A stretch of 64,000 nucleotides of DNA from Cryptomeria japonica. Lineage: Eukaryota > Streptophyta > Pinopsida > Cupressales > Cupressaceae. The stretch spans positions 141,280,747-141,344,746 of the forward strand of contig NC_081412.1 of NCBI RefSeq assembly GCF_030272615.1. The letters run 5' to 3'. The notes under the pieces were generated by a model. The model made no database searches. It was not told where the DNA came from and was given only the letters and a program-made list of their open reading frames with translations. The position numbers and the translations under genes are program-made. Shown here piece by piece: positions 22,321 to 33,970 of this stretch (position 1 is the stretch's first letter; each line of letters begins with the position of its first letter).

Positions 22321-23493
22321 CGTTGGCCATTTGGAGGAATTGATTATGTGTTGCATTGGTGTTGTCATTGATGTCAACACTACCTATTTTGGTTGTTTTA
22401 CTGATATCCTTTTGATCCCAATAAGATGTTTCATTTTTGGTTGGATTAGATCATGATGATCCGGTATGCTTTGATATGTTTGGGTTATGGAATTGGCTTA
22501 TTCATGCTACTCAGATTCATGTCCAGTTAGTAGGTTTTGATTTGGTGATCAAATACTATCCTATATGTTGGCAAGCTTGGTTTGTTGTTCTGGAGAGGGT
22601 TTCACTGGCAAAGCTTTGTTGAAGATCTTTGATGATATGCATAAGTGGTGTTGGTGCAGCTTCTAGTGGTGATTCAGGATGCTGATGGTGATCATGTTTG
22701 AGACTTGGTTGATTGGGATCATTGCTTTAGCATGTGTGGACCTAAATTGGGTCCCAGTTTATCTAGGTTATGGACCGACTTAATGTAACATATGGATTGC
22801 ACTTCTCGATGTATTTCTAGGATGACTTATGGGTTGGATATTATTTGTTTTGTCTCTTTCTGACATGTTTTGTAATTATGTAATTATTTTATTGTCTAGT
22901 GGCCGACCTTATTGTATGTGGTCGAGGGTTTGTATATATATGGTGTAAGATCTTATTGTAGATCATCATGGAATGTAATAGGAGAAAATAATATAATAAT
23001 CATTCAGGTAGAAGATTTGGTCAATCATTGGTGATTGAGTTGGATTTATGTAAGATGATTTAGTCCTCTAGTATTGAGCTTAACCAGAACTATATTCAAG
23101 CATAGGAGATGCTATCTTTGCAGTTCATTCTTTCCTCCATATTCTTGTCTAGATTTCTATGGAGTCAGTGAGACTCCTTTTGTGATGAGCAGTGTGCTCT
23201 AGGCCATTGGCCTTCTTGCAAGTGCAGGCCCCTCAATTGTAATCACAAACTTACTGCAGAAGTATTATCTGACTGTGGGTAGGCTTCCCGCCATGGTTTT
23301 TCCCTTTATCGGGTTTTCCACATACAAATCTTGGTGTCATGTGGATGGTATTTATTCTCTAACTATTCTTTATGCTTAATCTTCTGGGTTTCGGTATTAA
23401 AATTTTAATTGCTTAAGGTTTTGGTAATCTAGTGACAACTGATTCACCCTCCCCCCCAATCAATTGTCTTCCGGTTATTTGAACTATCTAACA
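22321..23493 (+). repeat. Copia-1 3' LTR
   Basis: The LTR is 1,173 bases. It starts CGTTGG (first T changed to C relative to TGTTGG in copia-2) and ends ctaaca, the same end as at 33. It contains a TATATATA box at 22933-22940, likely the promoter, and the block gccatggtttttcccttta near 23292. A C-run follows gattcac at 23441-23457. The last two blocks recur in the copia-2 and copia-3 LTRs. Confidence 0.93.
22933..22940 (+). promoter_or_regulatory. TATA box in copia-1 LTR
   Basis: TATATATA is followed by ggtgtaagatcttatt. The copia-2 LTR has tatatatgtaagatcttatt at the same relative place, so this is a shared promoter core. Confidence 0.6.
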
Positions 23494-24419
23494 CATCCTT
23501 GGGTAGTTTTCATTGATGTTTTGTGAAGCTATAGGAAGGGGAGATCATCATTTAAATCTAGGTGCAAACCCTTTTCCCTTCTTTCATGCAACTCTTCTCT
23601 CTCTCCCTTTTCCCTATCAAAGCATAGATTAGATTTACCAAGTGTTGGTTTGGTCCAATACTTTGCACTTCAAATTGAAGAGGAAGTCAGCCTTCTCCAA
23701 AGACCCAACCTCACATTTAGAAAGGTCCCACACTTGAGAGTTTTTTTCCATGTTTCACAAGGTTGGTGATTAAGCTTGATCACCAAGGGTGCAAACTTTT
23801 GAGACAAAAATTACTACATTTTCTTTGAAACTTTGTCCTTTGTCAATGAATGTTTTGTGTAGAGGATATGCCTTCAAAAGTTTTGCTTCTTTAATAGTCC
23901 CATATACCTCTGGTCTATATAGAAAACAATGCCCTATGAGCTATTACTCATTGTATATTATTTGAGCTTGACATTCAAAACTTCTTTTTTATGACAAAGA
24001 TCCTTAATGAAAATCAAAACATCCTTTGAACTTCTTCACAGAAAGGCACACAAATGCAAAGAAAGGAAAATAATTCTTTCTATGTCAGGGTCTTTGCTTG
24101 GAACTAACCTCACATATTGCTACAGTAATAACATTGTCTTCCTATAACAGTCACAAATTCTTAGGACAATAATAATAAATGGGGTTCATTCTCAATTCTC
24201 CATACCCGATCATATAACATTAATCATTCATTCATCCATTATTAACATATAACATTCATTCATTCATGCATTAATAACATATAAAACTCATTAATTCTTC
24301 CATTATGTTAACATTCATTCATTAACATATAACATTCATTGTTTCAGTTTTTACATATGATCAAAATTATGCAGGTTGTTTATTTTTTTATTACAATTAC
24401 TTTTTTTTTGTTTATTTTT
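23494..24419. other. Unannotated AT-rich flank
   Basis: No gene or domain is seen. At 24210-24350 there is a loose repeat of aacatataacattcattcattcat-type words. Confidence 0.5.
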
Positions 24420-26090
24420 TGAATCTAAATAGAGATGAAGTGGAACATCATTTTCTAAATCATTTGTCCCTCCTTTAGCTATTATTCCACCTGCTCATGA
24501 TCTCAATGTATTCCTAGTTGTGTACTCACGACGTGGAGGCCACTACAAGAGGGGTCTACTGCAATAACAAAGAAATGTTAAATTGATATGTTTTATTATT
24601 ATTGTTACAAGTATTTCATTAATTAAAATAACATTAGAGTGGCACTCTTAACCTAATGGGGCCACATCATGTTCCCAATCTTGTCTTATATCCTCACGCT
24701 CAACATATTGAACACCCTTTAAATCCTCTAGAGTTGAAACACGAAATGTTACATTGATTAATACACCAATTGCAATTAAAAATGTTTAAAATAACATTAG
24801 AAATTGGTGCTCTTTACCTAATGGGGCCACATCATGTTTTGATCTTGTCTTATATCCTCATGATCAACATGCTGAACACCCTCTAAATCCTCTGGAGTTG
24901 AAACACAAAAGGTTACATTAATTAATACACCAGTTGAAATTAAATTTTTTTAAAATAATATTAGAGTGGTCCTCTTTACTTGATGGGGCCACATCATGTT
25001 CCTGATCTTGTCTAGCCTGATCATGCTCAACATGTTGATCACGCTCTACATGCTCTAAAGTTGAAACATGAAAGGCTACATTAATTAATACACCAATTGC
25101 AATTAAAGATGTTTAATTTTATTAATCCATAATACGTTTTGGATAGAACATGAATACATCCAGTACCAGGATGCATACAACCATGACCATCATTTGCAAG
25201 TTGTGCTCCACCCTCACCAGGTTGCATTCCAATGCCATGTGCAGTATTATCATTGTTTGCCTATTTAAAACAAATAGGCACATAATTACTTTATGGTGGA
25301 AATTAATATTGAATAGATTTCACAAGTATTCAATTTTAAATAAATTTCATTGAGTTTATTTACCTACATGTCAGATGCAATAGAAGCTTGTGTTTTCCCT
25401 GTCAAGAGTCTTATGCATTCAACCATGACTTCATAGCCTTGCTGGAAGGCAATCTTCAAGTCATCTTCTATGGGCACTCTCTTGAATTTAGAGCCCTATA
25501 TTTTTGTGTAAGGTCATTAATTTTGCTTATATGGTGTGAAAAACCAAAATTGTCTGCAATTTATTATTTGGATGCTATATTTCATTTATTGATACTTACA
25601 ATTTGTGCAACTAATTTCATATAACCACTAGAGCCAAGTTTGTGTTGGATGTGTTTTTCTACTCTTTCCTTTGTTTCCTTTGATGTGTTGGACAACCTAT
25701 GAAAAGTTTGAAATATGTTAGATTATGTAAAAAGAGAGAGTGATTAGTATATAATTACATTATTGATAGTATCACATACCTTCCTTGGCTCGGTGGTGTC
25801 TATCCTTTTTTCTTTTTAGCCTTCTCCTTTCCATCCAACACTAGGTCCTTCCAATTCCTCTTCGGAATCATGGGGGGATGCTCATACTTTTTGTTCTTCT
25901 TTAAATGTGACCTATATTGGTCCCTCACATACTCTAGATAGATACAGTCTTTCTTAAGGACCTTGGTTCGATTGAATGTGCTATTACCAAACAACACAAC
26001 TAAATAGTTAATGAGCTGATCTTTTAAATATTGATTTTGGGCATTCCATCATGTATGTATGGTGGGCCTAAAGATCTCTAATGTAATATC
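24420..26090 (-). pseudogene. PTTA (En/Spm-type, Transposase_24-like) gene, multi-exon, broken
   Basis: The minus strand reads as exons with good splice signals. The first (about 26085-25788) encodes NAQNQYLKDQLINYL, LEYVRDQYRSHLKKN and YEHPPMIPKRNWKDLV, typical of the plant PTTA/En/Spm transposase-like family, and ends at AAG|GTATGT. The next (25697-25600) follows CATAG and encodes RLSNTSKETKERVEKH, ending at GTAAGT. The next (about 25495-25366) encodes GSKFKRVPIEDDLKIAFQQ and VMVECIRLLTG. A Gly-rich exon (about 25262-25135) and three tandem exons (24618-25110) follow. At least two stops are present, a TGA where Trp is expected near 26050 and a TAG near 25810. The PTTA family is transposon-related, but I see no terminal inverted repeats here. 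Confidence 0.72.
24618..25110 (-). repeat. Triplicated exon (about 160-bp tandem repeat)
   Basis: Three tandem copies each carry ggggccacatcatgtt and ttgaaac landmarks. On the minus strand each encodes a peptide beginning VSTLE or VSTPE and rich in E, H, D and Q, ending near DVAP, followed by a splice donor-like GGTAAAGAG or GGTTAAGAG. The flanking intron-like sequence is duplicated too. The copies differ at many positions. Confidence 0.75.
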
Positions 26091-27100
26091 ATTTATATCT
26101 TTATAAAAAAAATCATTTCCTACGAAAAGATCATGGGATCATTAGTCTAAAAAGAGTGATCAATAAGTGAATTTAAATTGGATTATATATAATAATAATA
26201 AAAACATTTTAAAGTACCTGGGACCTTCTCTATTTTTATGGGAATGAAATCCTCGGTCACCACAAATGTGACTTGAAATGTTCCCGTACTAGTAATACGA
26301 GAATATCCAGGAAATGTTACTAAAACATCACCAGTACTAGTGGCCTTTGCATCCCTAGGTACATGTACTAACGCATGTTCAGGCATTTATTCACTGCTAG
26401 AGGGTGCAATACATGATGACATACTCCACAGGCAACACCTATAGTACCTTGATCATGGCCAGTAGCATCATGAGGATGCAAAAAATCCTGTAAAAATAAC
26501 TCATATTTTAGTTCATGACATAAAAGAGTATAAAATATAAAACCATGAATGAACTTGTGTTATAATTAAAGATCCCATGAAATCTTGCAATTTTCATGCT
26601 CTCTCAGTCATTATTTTAACCCTTTCTCTTATCTCATCTATTTGAGGCACTATGAATAACAACTGAAGGATTTCTTCATTGCATTTTTTTTGGGTCTTCC
26701 TTATCATATCCAGAGGGTTTTTGGAATATGTGATGTCATCATCGCATAATAGTGTCTGCATCTCCCTATGGATGCTCTCCTCTACTATTGGTGCCTTTCC
26801 CTGATCATCCAACTATGAGAAGAATATTAAAAACGTTATCAAAATTAACATTCTCATTGAGTGTGGATTGAGTTGTAGTATGAGAGCCTTGAAGGCTCCA
26901 AGACAATAGGATTCACTCCCAATTGTGTTTTCTTTATGAAAGATTGTTAACAAAATCAGAATGTGATTAGGTAATGAAAGCAAGGAATTGATAGTCCTAA
27001 TTGGAGACAATAACATGAAACAATGAGGTAAACCTATCAAGTAGAAGTGCCTAAAGATGCATCGCGATCTATGCTCTGGGTCAAAGTCTTCCCCGTATGA
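26091..27100 (-). pseudogene. Unrecognised exons between SET and PTTA parts
   Basis: Open stretches on the minus strand include 26594-26812 (charged, with a likely helix) and 26183-26386 (VHVPRDAKATSTGD, ending at a CAG|GTACTT donor). The region between them reads DFLHPHDATGHDQGT in another frame. I do not recognise a domain. Their position and strand suggest they belong to the same transcription unit as the PTTA exons. The link is inferred from order only. Confidence 0.45.
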
Positions 27101-27948
27101 TCAATGTCCCACTATGACAAAATTTAATATAAAAAACATTAGCGAAATGAAACCAATAGACTTATGAAAAATAACATAATAGTAAAATGGTATATTGGAG
27201 TCATTAATTGGAGGTTGGGTAAAATGGTACATAGTATGTACCATCCCCATAGTAACTGTGTTTGTATCTATGCGATTCAAATTGTAATCCATTAGCAAAT
27301 CTTCCCCTACAGTTATTAATTTTATTTCATATGTGAATACACGGTTTCTATCGTGCGTAGGCTGAAAATGCAATTGGGTTTCTTATTTGTTGACCGAGGT
27401 CATGTACTGTTTATTATCCCTGCAATATTCCCTGATAATTTTGGCCTTTTGTCAATCTAGATAGCCACTTCTTTATATTGATCCTGATCTTTTAGCTGTA
27501 TATAATTTGCTGACAACGCATACCTATGCATACTTCGTGTATATCGAACTAGTTGCATCCAATCTTTGTAACTGTAACACGATCTGACATACTCCATGAA
27601 TTCAATAACTTTATCGTAACAAAAAATTATGTTGTCCATGCAAAATAGGCCCAAACCACGTAATGGTGATGGTGTTATGCGATATATCCTCTTGTTGACA
27701 CAAAAACTAGTGTTTATTGGAGGAAGTTCCTTTGGTACCCATTATTTCCATGGATGTTTGTACCTCAAGAGCACCTTGTTGTTGCCTATGATCTCATCAT
27801 CATAAGAACATGACCCCCCTTCAACCAGAAAAAATTCCATGCATATACAAATTTTTCTTCTAATATTTTTACCTCTAGTTGATCTTCCTCTTTTAGACCT
27901 ACTACTTGTCTCCCTTTCTTCTTCTCTTCCTGAATTTCTCTCACTCAA
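27101..27948 (-). pseudogene. SET-like domain protein (broken)
   Basis: Minus-strand reading starts with a basic region (MSERNSGREEERETSSRSKR) and continues through a stop at 27742-27744 to KELPPIN. Then come LRGLGLFCMDN, equivalent to the GxG-x-F turn of SET domains; YKDWMQLVRYTRSMHRYAL; SGNIAGIIN followed by PNCIF, equivalent to the NHSCxPNC region; and, after a frame change, VGEDLLMDYNLNRID, equivalent to GEELxxDY. The order fits a SET lysine methyltransferase fold. The conserved HSC residues are not seen, so activity is doubtful even in the intact ancestor. Stops (27742, 27457) and a frameshift near 27360 break it. Confidence 0.7.
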
Positions 27949-28069
27949 GGAGATAGATCTAAGAAATACCTATTTGGTGGTATCTGCACTCCATTGAATG
28001 AAAGAGATAGTTACCAAAAATTCCTTGAGGTTTTTCATGGTCCATCAAGACGTGGGCGAACATAACTAT

Positions 28070-28515
28070 AAGGTGACAAAGAGTATGTACAAGAGATCAT
28101 GGAATTATTAGAGGTTTCCCAAAGATGGACTTAGTTTTCCTCACCCTTCAACTTGGCCAGTTATTTTTCATGGACTTTGATTTGATTTCAAAAGGCATTG
28201 ATAAAGCTAAGATGTATGCCATCTTGTGTCATTCGAGATCAAAAATATCATGTGGTGGTAGCAAGTTATGGGAGGATACCAAATGGAACCAACAACCTAG
28301 CAGAAGCAAGTGCTCTGCTATTTCGTGTTAAATTAGCAGTTAAAAATAAGGTCAAGAATCTTATAATTGAAGGGGATTCTCATATCATTATCACAACTTT
28401 GATCAAGTCTCAACCCCCCAACTGGCAGTTAGATTATAGCATTCAGGAAGCAAGAGAGTTGCTCTCTTGTCTAGATTCATATCAAATTATGCATTGCTAT
28501 AGAGAAGCCAACTGT
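28070..28515 (+). pseudogene. RNase H (RVT_3-type) fragment, probably from a LINE
   Basis: The + strand encodes CVIRDQKYHVVVASYG, GTNNLAEASALLFRVKLA, NLIIEGDSHIIITTL and HCYREANCNA. This is the order of the plant RNase H-like domain seen in L1-type LINEs and some host proteins. The first block (DFDLISKG, in place of DGASKGN) sits in another frame near 28160, so a frameshift is present. No reverse transcriptase is visible upstream, so it is a fragment. Confidence 0.75.
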
Positions 28516-28626
28516 AATGCCCAAACTTTTGGGCAAAAAACACAACAACAATTTTTTTTTGAACACCTAATTACTTGCAACCTATGCTTAATTAGATGTG
28601 ACAACTTAACACATTGTTCCAAATGA

Positions 28627-29539
28627 AATCTTAATTGATATTAAAATGGGATTCTAAAGTGAGCGATGGATTAAAAATTAACTAGAAGTCTTAGGTTTCA
28701 ATTTTAACTCCTAAGTGACAGGATTAGATTTTACTTACTTAACCATTATGATAACTCCTATTATCAAGCAGAATAAATTAATTTTTATAAGGACAATATC
28801 CTTTTAGATATTAAATAAATTCACTCAAAAGCCACTTCAATTTTAATCATGTTTTATAATATTTAAATAGCCCAATTCTACTAAATTGTCATTAATACAA
28901 TTTTATTTATTTCTAATTAATATCAATTATTTATCTGAGTAAAGGACTATCAAGTTTTCCCAAATCATTGATAATTTAATCTCTCCTTTTATAACTTAAA
29001 TAATTCTAAAATCCATTAAATCAATATTAATACAAATTCAATGTATAAATATTAATTAATTGAACAAATAAAATTAAAGTGTCAAATGTCATTACTAATT
29101 AAATTATTTACTAAAAGGTTCCACTTGGGTTAAATAAATTCAAAAGATCAAGTCCATAACTTATTTTTAAATATATATTATTCCACTACAATACCCTCTT
29201 ACAAATAAACATTTAATAATCTATATTAAATTATTCCATTTAATTATATATGCCATTAAAATTCCTAAAATATATTTATATAATTTAATTCCAGTTGATA
29301 AGAATTCCTCCCTAAGAAATGTTTCAAGCCTCATATTATTTTAAAACCTCCTAAAATAATAAATGAATTTAATAATTCTTTCTAATTATTCTTTATTTGA
29401 AAAGGGGCATCACCCATTTAAATTCTTTCTTTAATATAAAGCCCTATTCAAAATTTTATTCTATTTGAGTTAACCCTATTTAGGGTTTTCTTTTTCTTTT
29501 TTAAATGAGATCTAATCTCTTCTATTTTCTTTTGATTTT
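28627..29539. other. AT-rich non-coding stretch
   Basis: No gene is seen; only AT-rich sequence with many short ttaattaa/aaataatt words. A pyrimidine-rich stretch at 29480-29540 precedes the GC-rich minisatellite. Confidence 0.5.
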
Positions 29540-29639
29540 ATCAACCCCTAACCCTAGGTCGTATTAGAAAAGGCGGCAAAGAAAACTTGTCGTGGCGGAG
29601 AGGAGAGAGATGGCAGAGGGTTTTATGGAGGGGGGGGGT

Positions 29640-29955
29640 TGTCATGCTTTGTGGCGGTGTCACAAAATGTGGCATCCGCCATAGTCTGTGGTGACACCAC
29701 ATACGGTGGTGTCCGCCACTAGCTGCAGCAACGCCACCGACTGTGGTGTCTGTCACAGTCTATGATGGCACCACTGATGGTGGTGTCCACCACCGACTAT
29801 GGCGGCACCACCGACTGTGGCATCCATCGCAGTTTGTGACGACACCACCAATGGTGGTGTCTGCCACCAGCTATGGCGGTGCCACCAATTATGGCATCCG
29901 TCAGTCTGTGATAGTAGCACCAATGGTGGTGTCCGCCACCAGCTATGGCGGCTCC
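29640..29955. repeat. 74-bp GC-rich minisatellite
   Basis: The word ggtggtgtccgccac (with small changes) recurs at 29705, 29779, 29853 and 29924, a spacing of 74, 74 and 71 bases. An older unit precedes it. Each unit has self-complementary parts such as ggtggtgt...gccacc, so hairpins are possible. The open frames on both strands here come from the repeat and are not counted as genes. Confidence 0.85.
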
Positions 29956-29999
29956 ACTGTAGGTGACCCCCACGACCCAGTAAGGGTGCCCATCAATCA

Positions 30000-32900
30000 C
30001 CCTTTTTTTAAATTTTTTTTTTTTTTGTATAAATACATTTATTTAAAGGTTTTGATTTAGAAATAAATATATATATATATTTTTCTGAGAGAATAACCAG
30101 TTTATTTTGTTTAAAAGATTCATGTTTTATTTTATATATATATACATTTGAGTAGAGACATGTGATCACTAAGTATACACATTTTTTTTTCTCTTCCAGA
30201 ATGGTTTATATTAACCAGTAATACTAGCTTTACTTTTAATACACAAATCGATTTATATAGTTGAAGAAATTTATTTATTCACTTTTTTAAATTGTTCTAT
30301 TACAGATTGGGGTTTAGTAGCACAATATCGATTTACTTGAATGTATAATATTATTTTTTATTTACGTAAGAGTATAATAATGAAGAGATCTACAACTAAA
30401 ATCATGGTATTCTCATAAGGGTAAGCTCTCTGTTATTTTCTAGATTTATTAAATGATAGAAACTAATAAAGAAAATATGCTACATCAAACTTTTATTCCG
30501 AAATGAAATTTTATAGCACTAGTTTATGAACTGCACTTTAGTTTATCAACAAAAATGATACTTTCCTTTTACCTGCATTATGTCTTTACAGATAAATAAT
30601 TAATACATAAATTCAATATGAAGTTCCTTCTATTTCCAAAATCTTAATTTATCTTAACAACATTGACTCTTTTAGTACTAGCAATATTTTATTATGCAAC
30701 AAGAATAAACACCATTTCAAATATGAGATTCATTTTCTACAGCTATATTCTACTCTATCCTTCTTAACCAGAAAACAATAATAAAACTGAGATGATAATG
30801 AATGAATCAAACATAAATATTTCCCATTTTGTCTTTAAATCTGAAACTAACTTTAATAAGTATGTTTGTTAAACCTTTTTCAATCTTTGACAAATTTAAT
30901 GAACCAACAATCAAAATGCTCTTTTTCAATAGAAGAATAGAAGTATTTTATTGAATGCTCCTTTGATTCCAACCTAATGAATCATGAATAAAACAACAAG
31001 TAAATGCATCTCTCTTTTTTTTTCTAGAAATACATTGTTCACAAGGAAATACATAAGAGCCTTTCCTTCTTTACATTTTTAGTGAAGAGACTAAATCCAA
31101 CAAGATGAAATAGGTAGGTACAAAGGGGTGCACTTTCAACATCCTTAAACTCCACTTTTTAGGAGATCTAGCTCATCTCCATCCTTTCAACCCGAATGTG
31201 ATCCTACAAATAAAACTTGTTGGTTGTGACCATGGAGGCTCACCTCCCAACCTAGGCTTACAAGAAGCCACCCCCAAGCTAGGAGAACCAAGGCTAAATG
31301 GGTGACACTCAAGTATAAACACATAAGCAAAGTAAAACACAACACAAACACTCCCAGCCCAAGGATGAGCAAAGTCACTTAGTGACTATAACTTGAGGGG
31401 TGAAGGTGGACCAAATACCTAGAGGAGAATTCTGCAAGTAGGAGGACATAATGCCATAGCAAGGCTACCAAGTAGATCAACCAAAAGTTCCAAACTTGTC
31501 CGAAAAAATCCTTATGTGTCCCAAGGCATACAAACCATCAAACTCCCCTTATAACCCCCATTGCATAAACAAACACTATGCAACAAGGGTCCCATAATCC
31601 CTTGTGTATCACTCTCTTAAAAGAGAGCCTCTACACTCTTAGGTTGTCAAACAACCCTTCACCCCAAGGCCACTCTACCCTCCCAAGGGTGAGTTTAGCT
31701 TTGAAAACTCCAAAATCAATAACATAAAACCTCACTAACACAAAAACATAGGGAAGAACTCAACATCTTCTTAAACACACTAAGAAATCAACAATGGAAA
31801 AACAACTACAACAAACAATCTTTTCAAATACAAAGCAACATACATGAGATAGTAAACCAACCAACCTTAAATATGCCAAAAGGATGAATAGAAGTTGTAG
31901 GAGAGCTACAAAATCCACTAACTTTTCCTTCACAAGACTTAGCCAAAAACTTCCAAATCCAAGACCAACTTCTCAAGAAAATCTATGTCTCCCAAAAATG
32001 GAGAGTGGTTGATCAGACTTCTCCCTCCCAAATCATCCCCTAAGAAGACACTTCTCACTCTTTCCAATCCTCTTGGGAAGGGTGAGGGATGTTCATAGGT
32101 TGGTCTTCCCAACCCCTTACAAGCTCCCTAGCCAAGGCACCTCAAAAAGGTAAAATGAATGGGGAAGAGCAATGTCACTCATGAGGGAGGTTGTCTAACC
32201 TAGGTAGGATCCTCAAAAGTTGAAATTCGGCCAACTTTGAAAACTCAACTTTTGGGGTGACTAAACAGTCCCTAGGGAGTGGACACATGGCTAAATTTGG
32301 CCTTCATCCATATGTACATCATATGGCCCACTAAAAATGCCCCTAACTTGACCTAAGGAGTTATTTTAATAATCTAGAAACTCACCCAAAGTTTACCTAC
32401 GGGTCAACCCTGAGTTGGCCTTTCTAATGGCTCCCTATCCAAGACTTTCTTGGGACCATACTAGGATATTTAAAAAAAATGCATTGGTAAAACAAATTCC
32501 TTCCAAGGGACATATCATTGCCAACTCACTTTACAACACATGTGTCAAGTGACACCACAAAAATTACACATCACTAAAATACACATGACAATGTCCCTTT
32601 TTTGGAATTAATAAATTAAACAATTTTCAAATTAAACACACATTCAAGCATAAACATTTACAAATTAAAATAAATTTACAAATGAGGTGTTGTCTCTCCA
32701 AATAGACAACCCTTGGCTTCACAAACGTACCTAGGTTTAGGCTTGGTTCTCCAGATAGTTTCCATGGTCACATGGATTAGTTTTCCTGCACATCTCACTT
32801 GCACATTAGTAACCCGAAATAGTCACATTTAATATCAACATATGAAAAGAATACAATTCAGACACTTTGCATACAATTTCAATCATAATGATCAATTTAT

Positions 32901-33240
32901 CATTTATCCAATAAAATCCACATAAAGCAATTTACTCAAAAGGCATCATCATAATCCTCATGAAATTCAATCATTAATATGGCATGCATCCATGTTTTCT
33001 AATATCATAATGAAGTACTGTAAATTCTAAGATAGCTGACATACGTCATATCAAGATTATCAAATCAATGGATCATATAGGATCTAAATCCATAACACAT
33101 CAAAATGTGCACCGCAAGGTAAAATGATTCCATAGCTTGATTCAATTATTTTCCCCACTAATCTATCCATCTAACATAGCCCATCCTATTGAATTATAGC
33201 ATTTATTAATACGGTCAACCATGGTCAACTAAGTTAACCA
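30000..33240. other. Unannotated stretch without recognised genes
   Basis: 30000-31130 is AT-rich with poly-T and TA runs. 31130-32820 is less AT-rich and carries no domain I recognise. 32820-33240 is AT-rich again. It may contain old LTR or intron remnants, but I found no paired ends. Confidence 0.4.
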
Positions 33241-33499
33241 GAGCTTGATCGAGGAGGGGCTCTACACCAATAGGATGGTAGACATTTTGGAAAATAGGGG
33301 ATGTGAACAAGAAGAGAAATATTACTCTTTCATCAAGGGAGCTCCACGAAGACAAAATTCTAATGGAGCACTAGAAGAGCAATTTCAATAAAGTTTAAGT
33401 ATCATTTTACTAGTATATTTTATTGTTGTTGATCACAAGAAAGACCTTCTATGCAATAAATAAGTGAGACAAGATGTAAATGTCTTATCCAAAAATCAG

Positions 33500-33970
33500 T
33501 GCCACATTCTATTTTTCTCTCCTTCATATATGGGTTTGAATATTCTTCTCCACAACCCTTTCTTCAATGGGTCAGACAACACGCCCTCCAAATTGGTGAG
33601 CCCCTGGCTACAGTATCAATGGAAAAGTTTTATGCAGTTTGGGTTCTTAGGGAGCATGCTTTGTTAGATCTGCATGGAACACATTCTGCATTCCCTCTTC
33701 CAATGGATGATGCCTCATCTTAGGAGTCCGACATTGCTGCATGAGAAGATCTTGAGAGGGTGCTGAATTAGGTTTGATATTAATTGTCTCCCTAGTACAA
33801 TTTTGTTACCCCCTGTTCATACTTTGTATATTTTGTTGGAAATCTCCTATTATCCATAGTTGGGAAATATTAGTCAAGATGTTTTTAGTTTGGATCTTGT
33901 AATCTCTATGTAATTTTTTCTTATTTTATATTAATATATTATAAGCCTCAGCCTTTTGTTTTAAAAAAAA
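33500..33970 (+). mobile_element. LINE (L1-like) 3' end with poly-A
   Basis: The sequence tataagcctcagccttttg followed by an A-run at 33963-33970 is the form of tail seen at the 3' end of plant LINEs. A short open stretch upstream (33499-33723) is not recognised. The 5' border is uncertain. It may or may not belong with the RNase H fragment at 28070. Confidence 0.5.

Larger units (their letters stand above)
1..23493 (+). mobile_element. Copia-1: decayed Ty1/copia LTR retrotransposon, split by G1
   Basis: The element has the end of a 5' LTR at 1-33, an initiator-Met tRNA primer site, gag, pre-integrase and integrase pieces up to 2340, then reverse transcriptase and RNase H pieces from 19997, a purine tract and a 3' LTR at 22321-23493. 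The domain order gag, integrase, RT, RNase H is diagnostic of Ty1/copia. The two halves join inside the integrase C-terminal region, where codons before 2340 (SKCYIRRDD) resume after the inserted element as GKFDPRCDEGIFLGY. The frame is broken by many stops and frameshifts, so the element cannot encode proteins now. Copia-2 (52061 onward) is a close relative and is useful for reading where copia-1 is damaged. Confidence 0.95.

Noticed and set aside
28511-28530. tgtaatgcccaaact as the start of a Tekay/Del-type LTR
   Set aside because: Such LTRs can start with TGTAATGCC, but I could not find a matching end with a target duplication of ccaac, and the bases also fit the RNase H reading (REANCNA).
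29541-30060. Open frames on both strands at the GC-rich repeat as protein genes
   Set aside because: They follow the 74-bp repeat and have no domain; the frames are open because the repeat is stop-poor.
31130-32820. A solo LTR or unknown element
   Set aside because: No paired ends, target duplication, primer site or coding domain could be found by eye.
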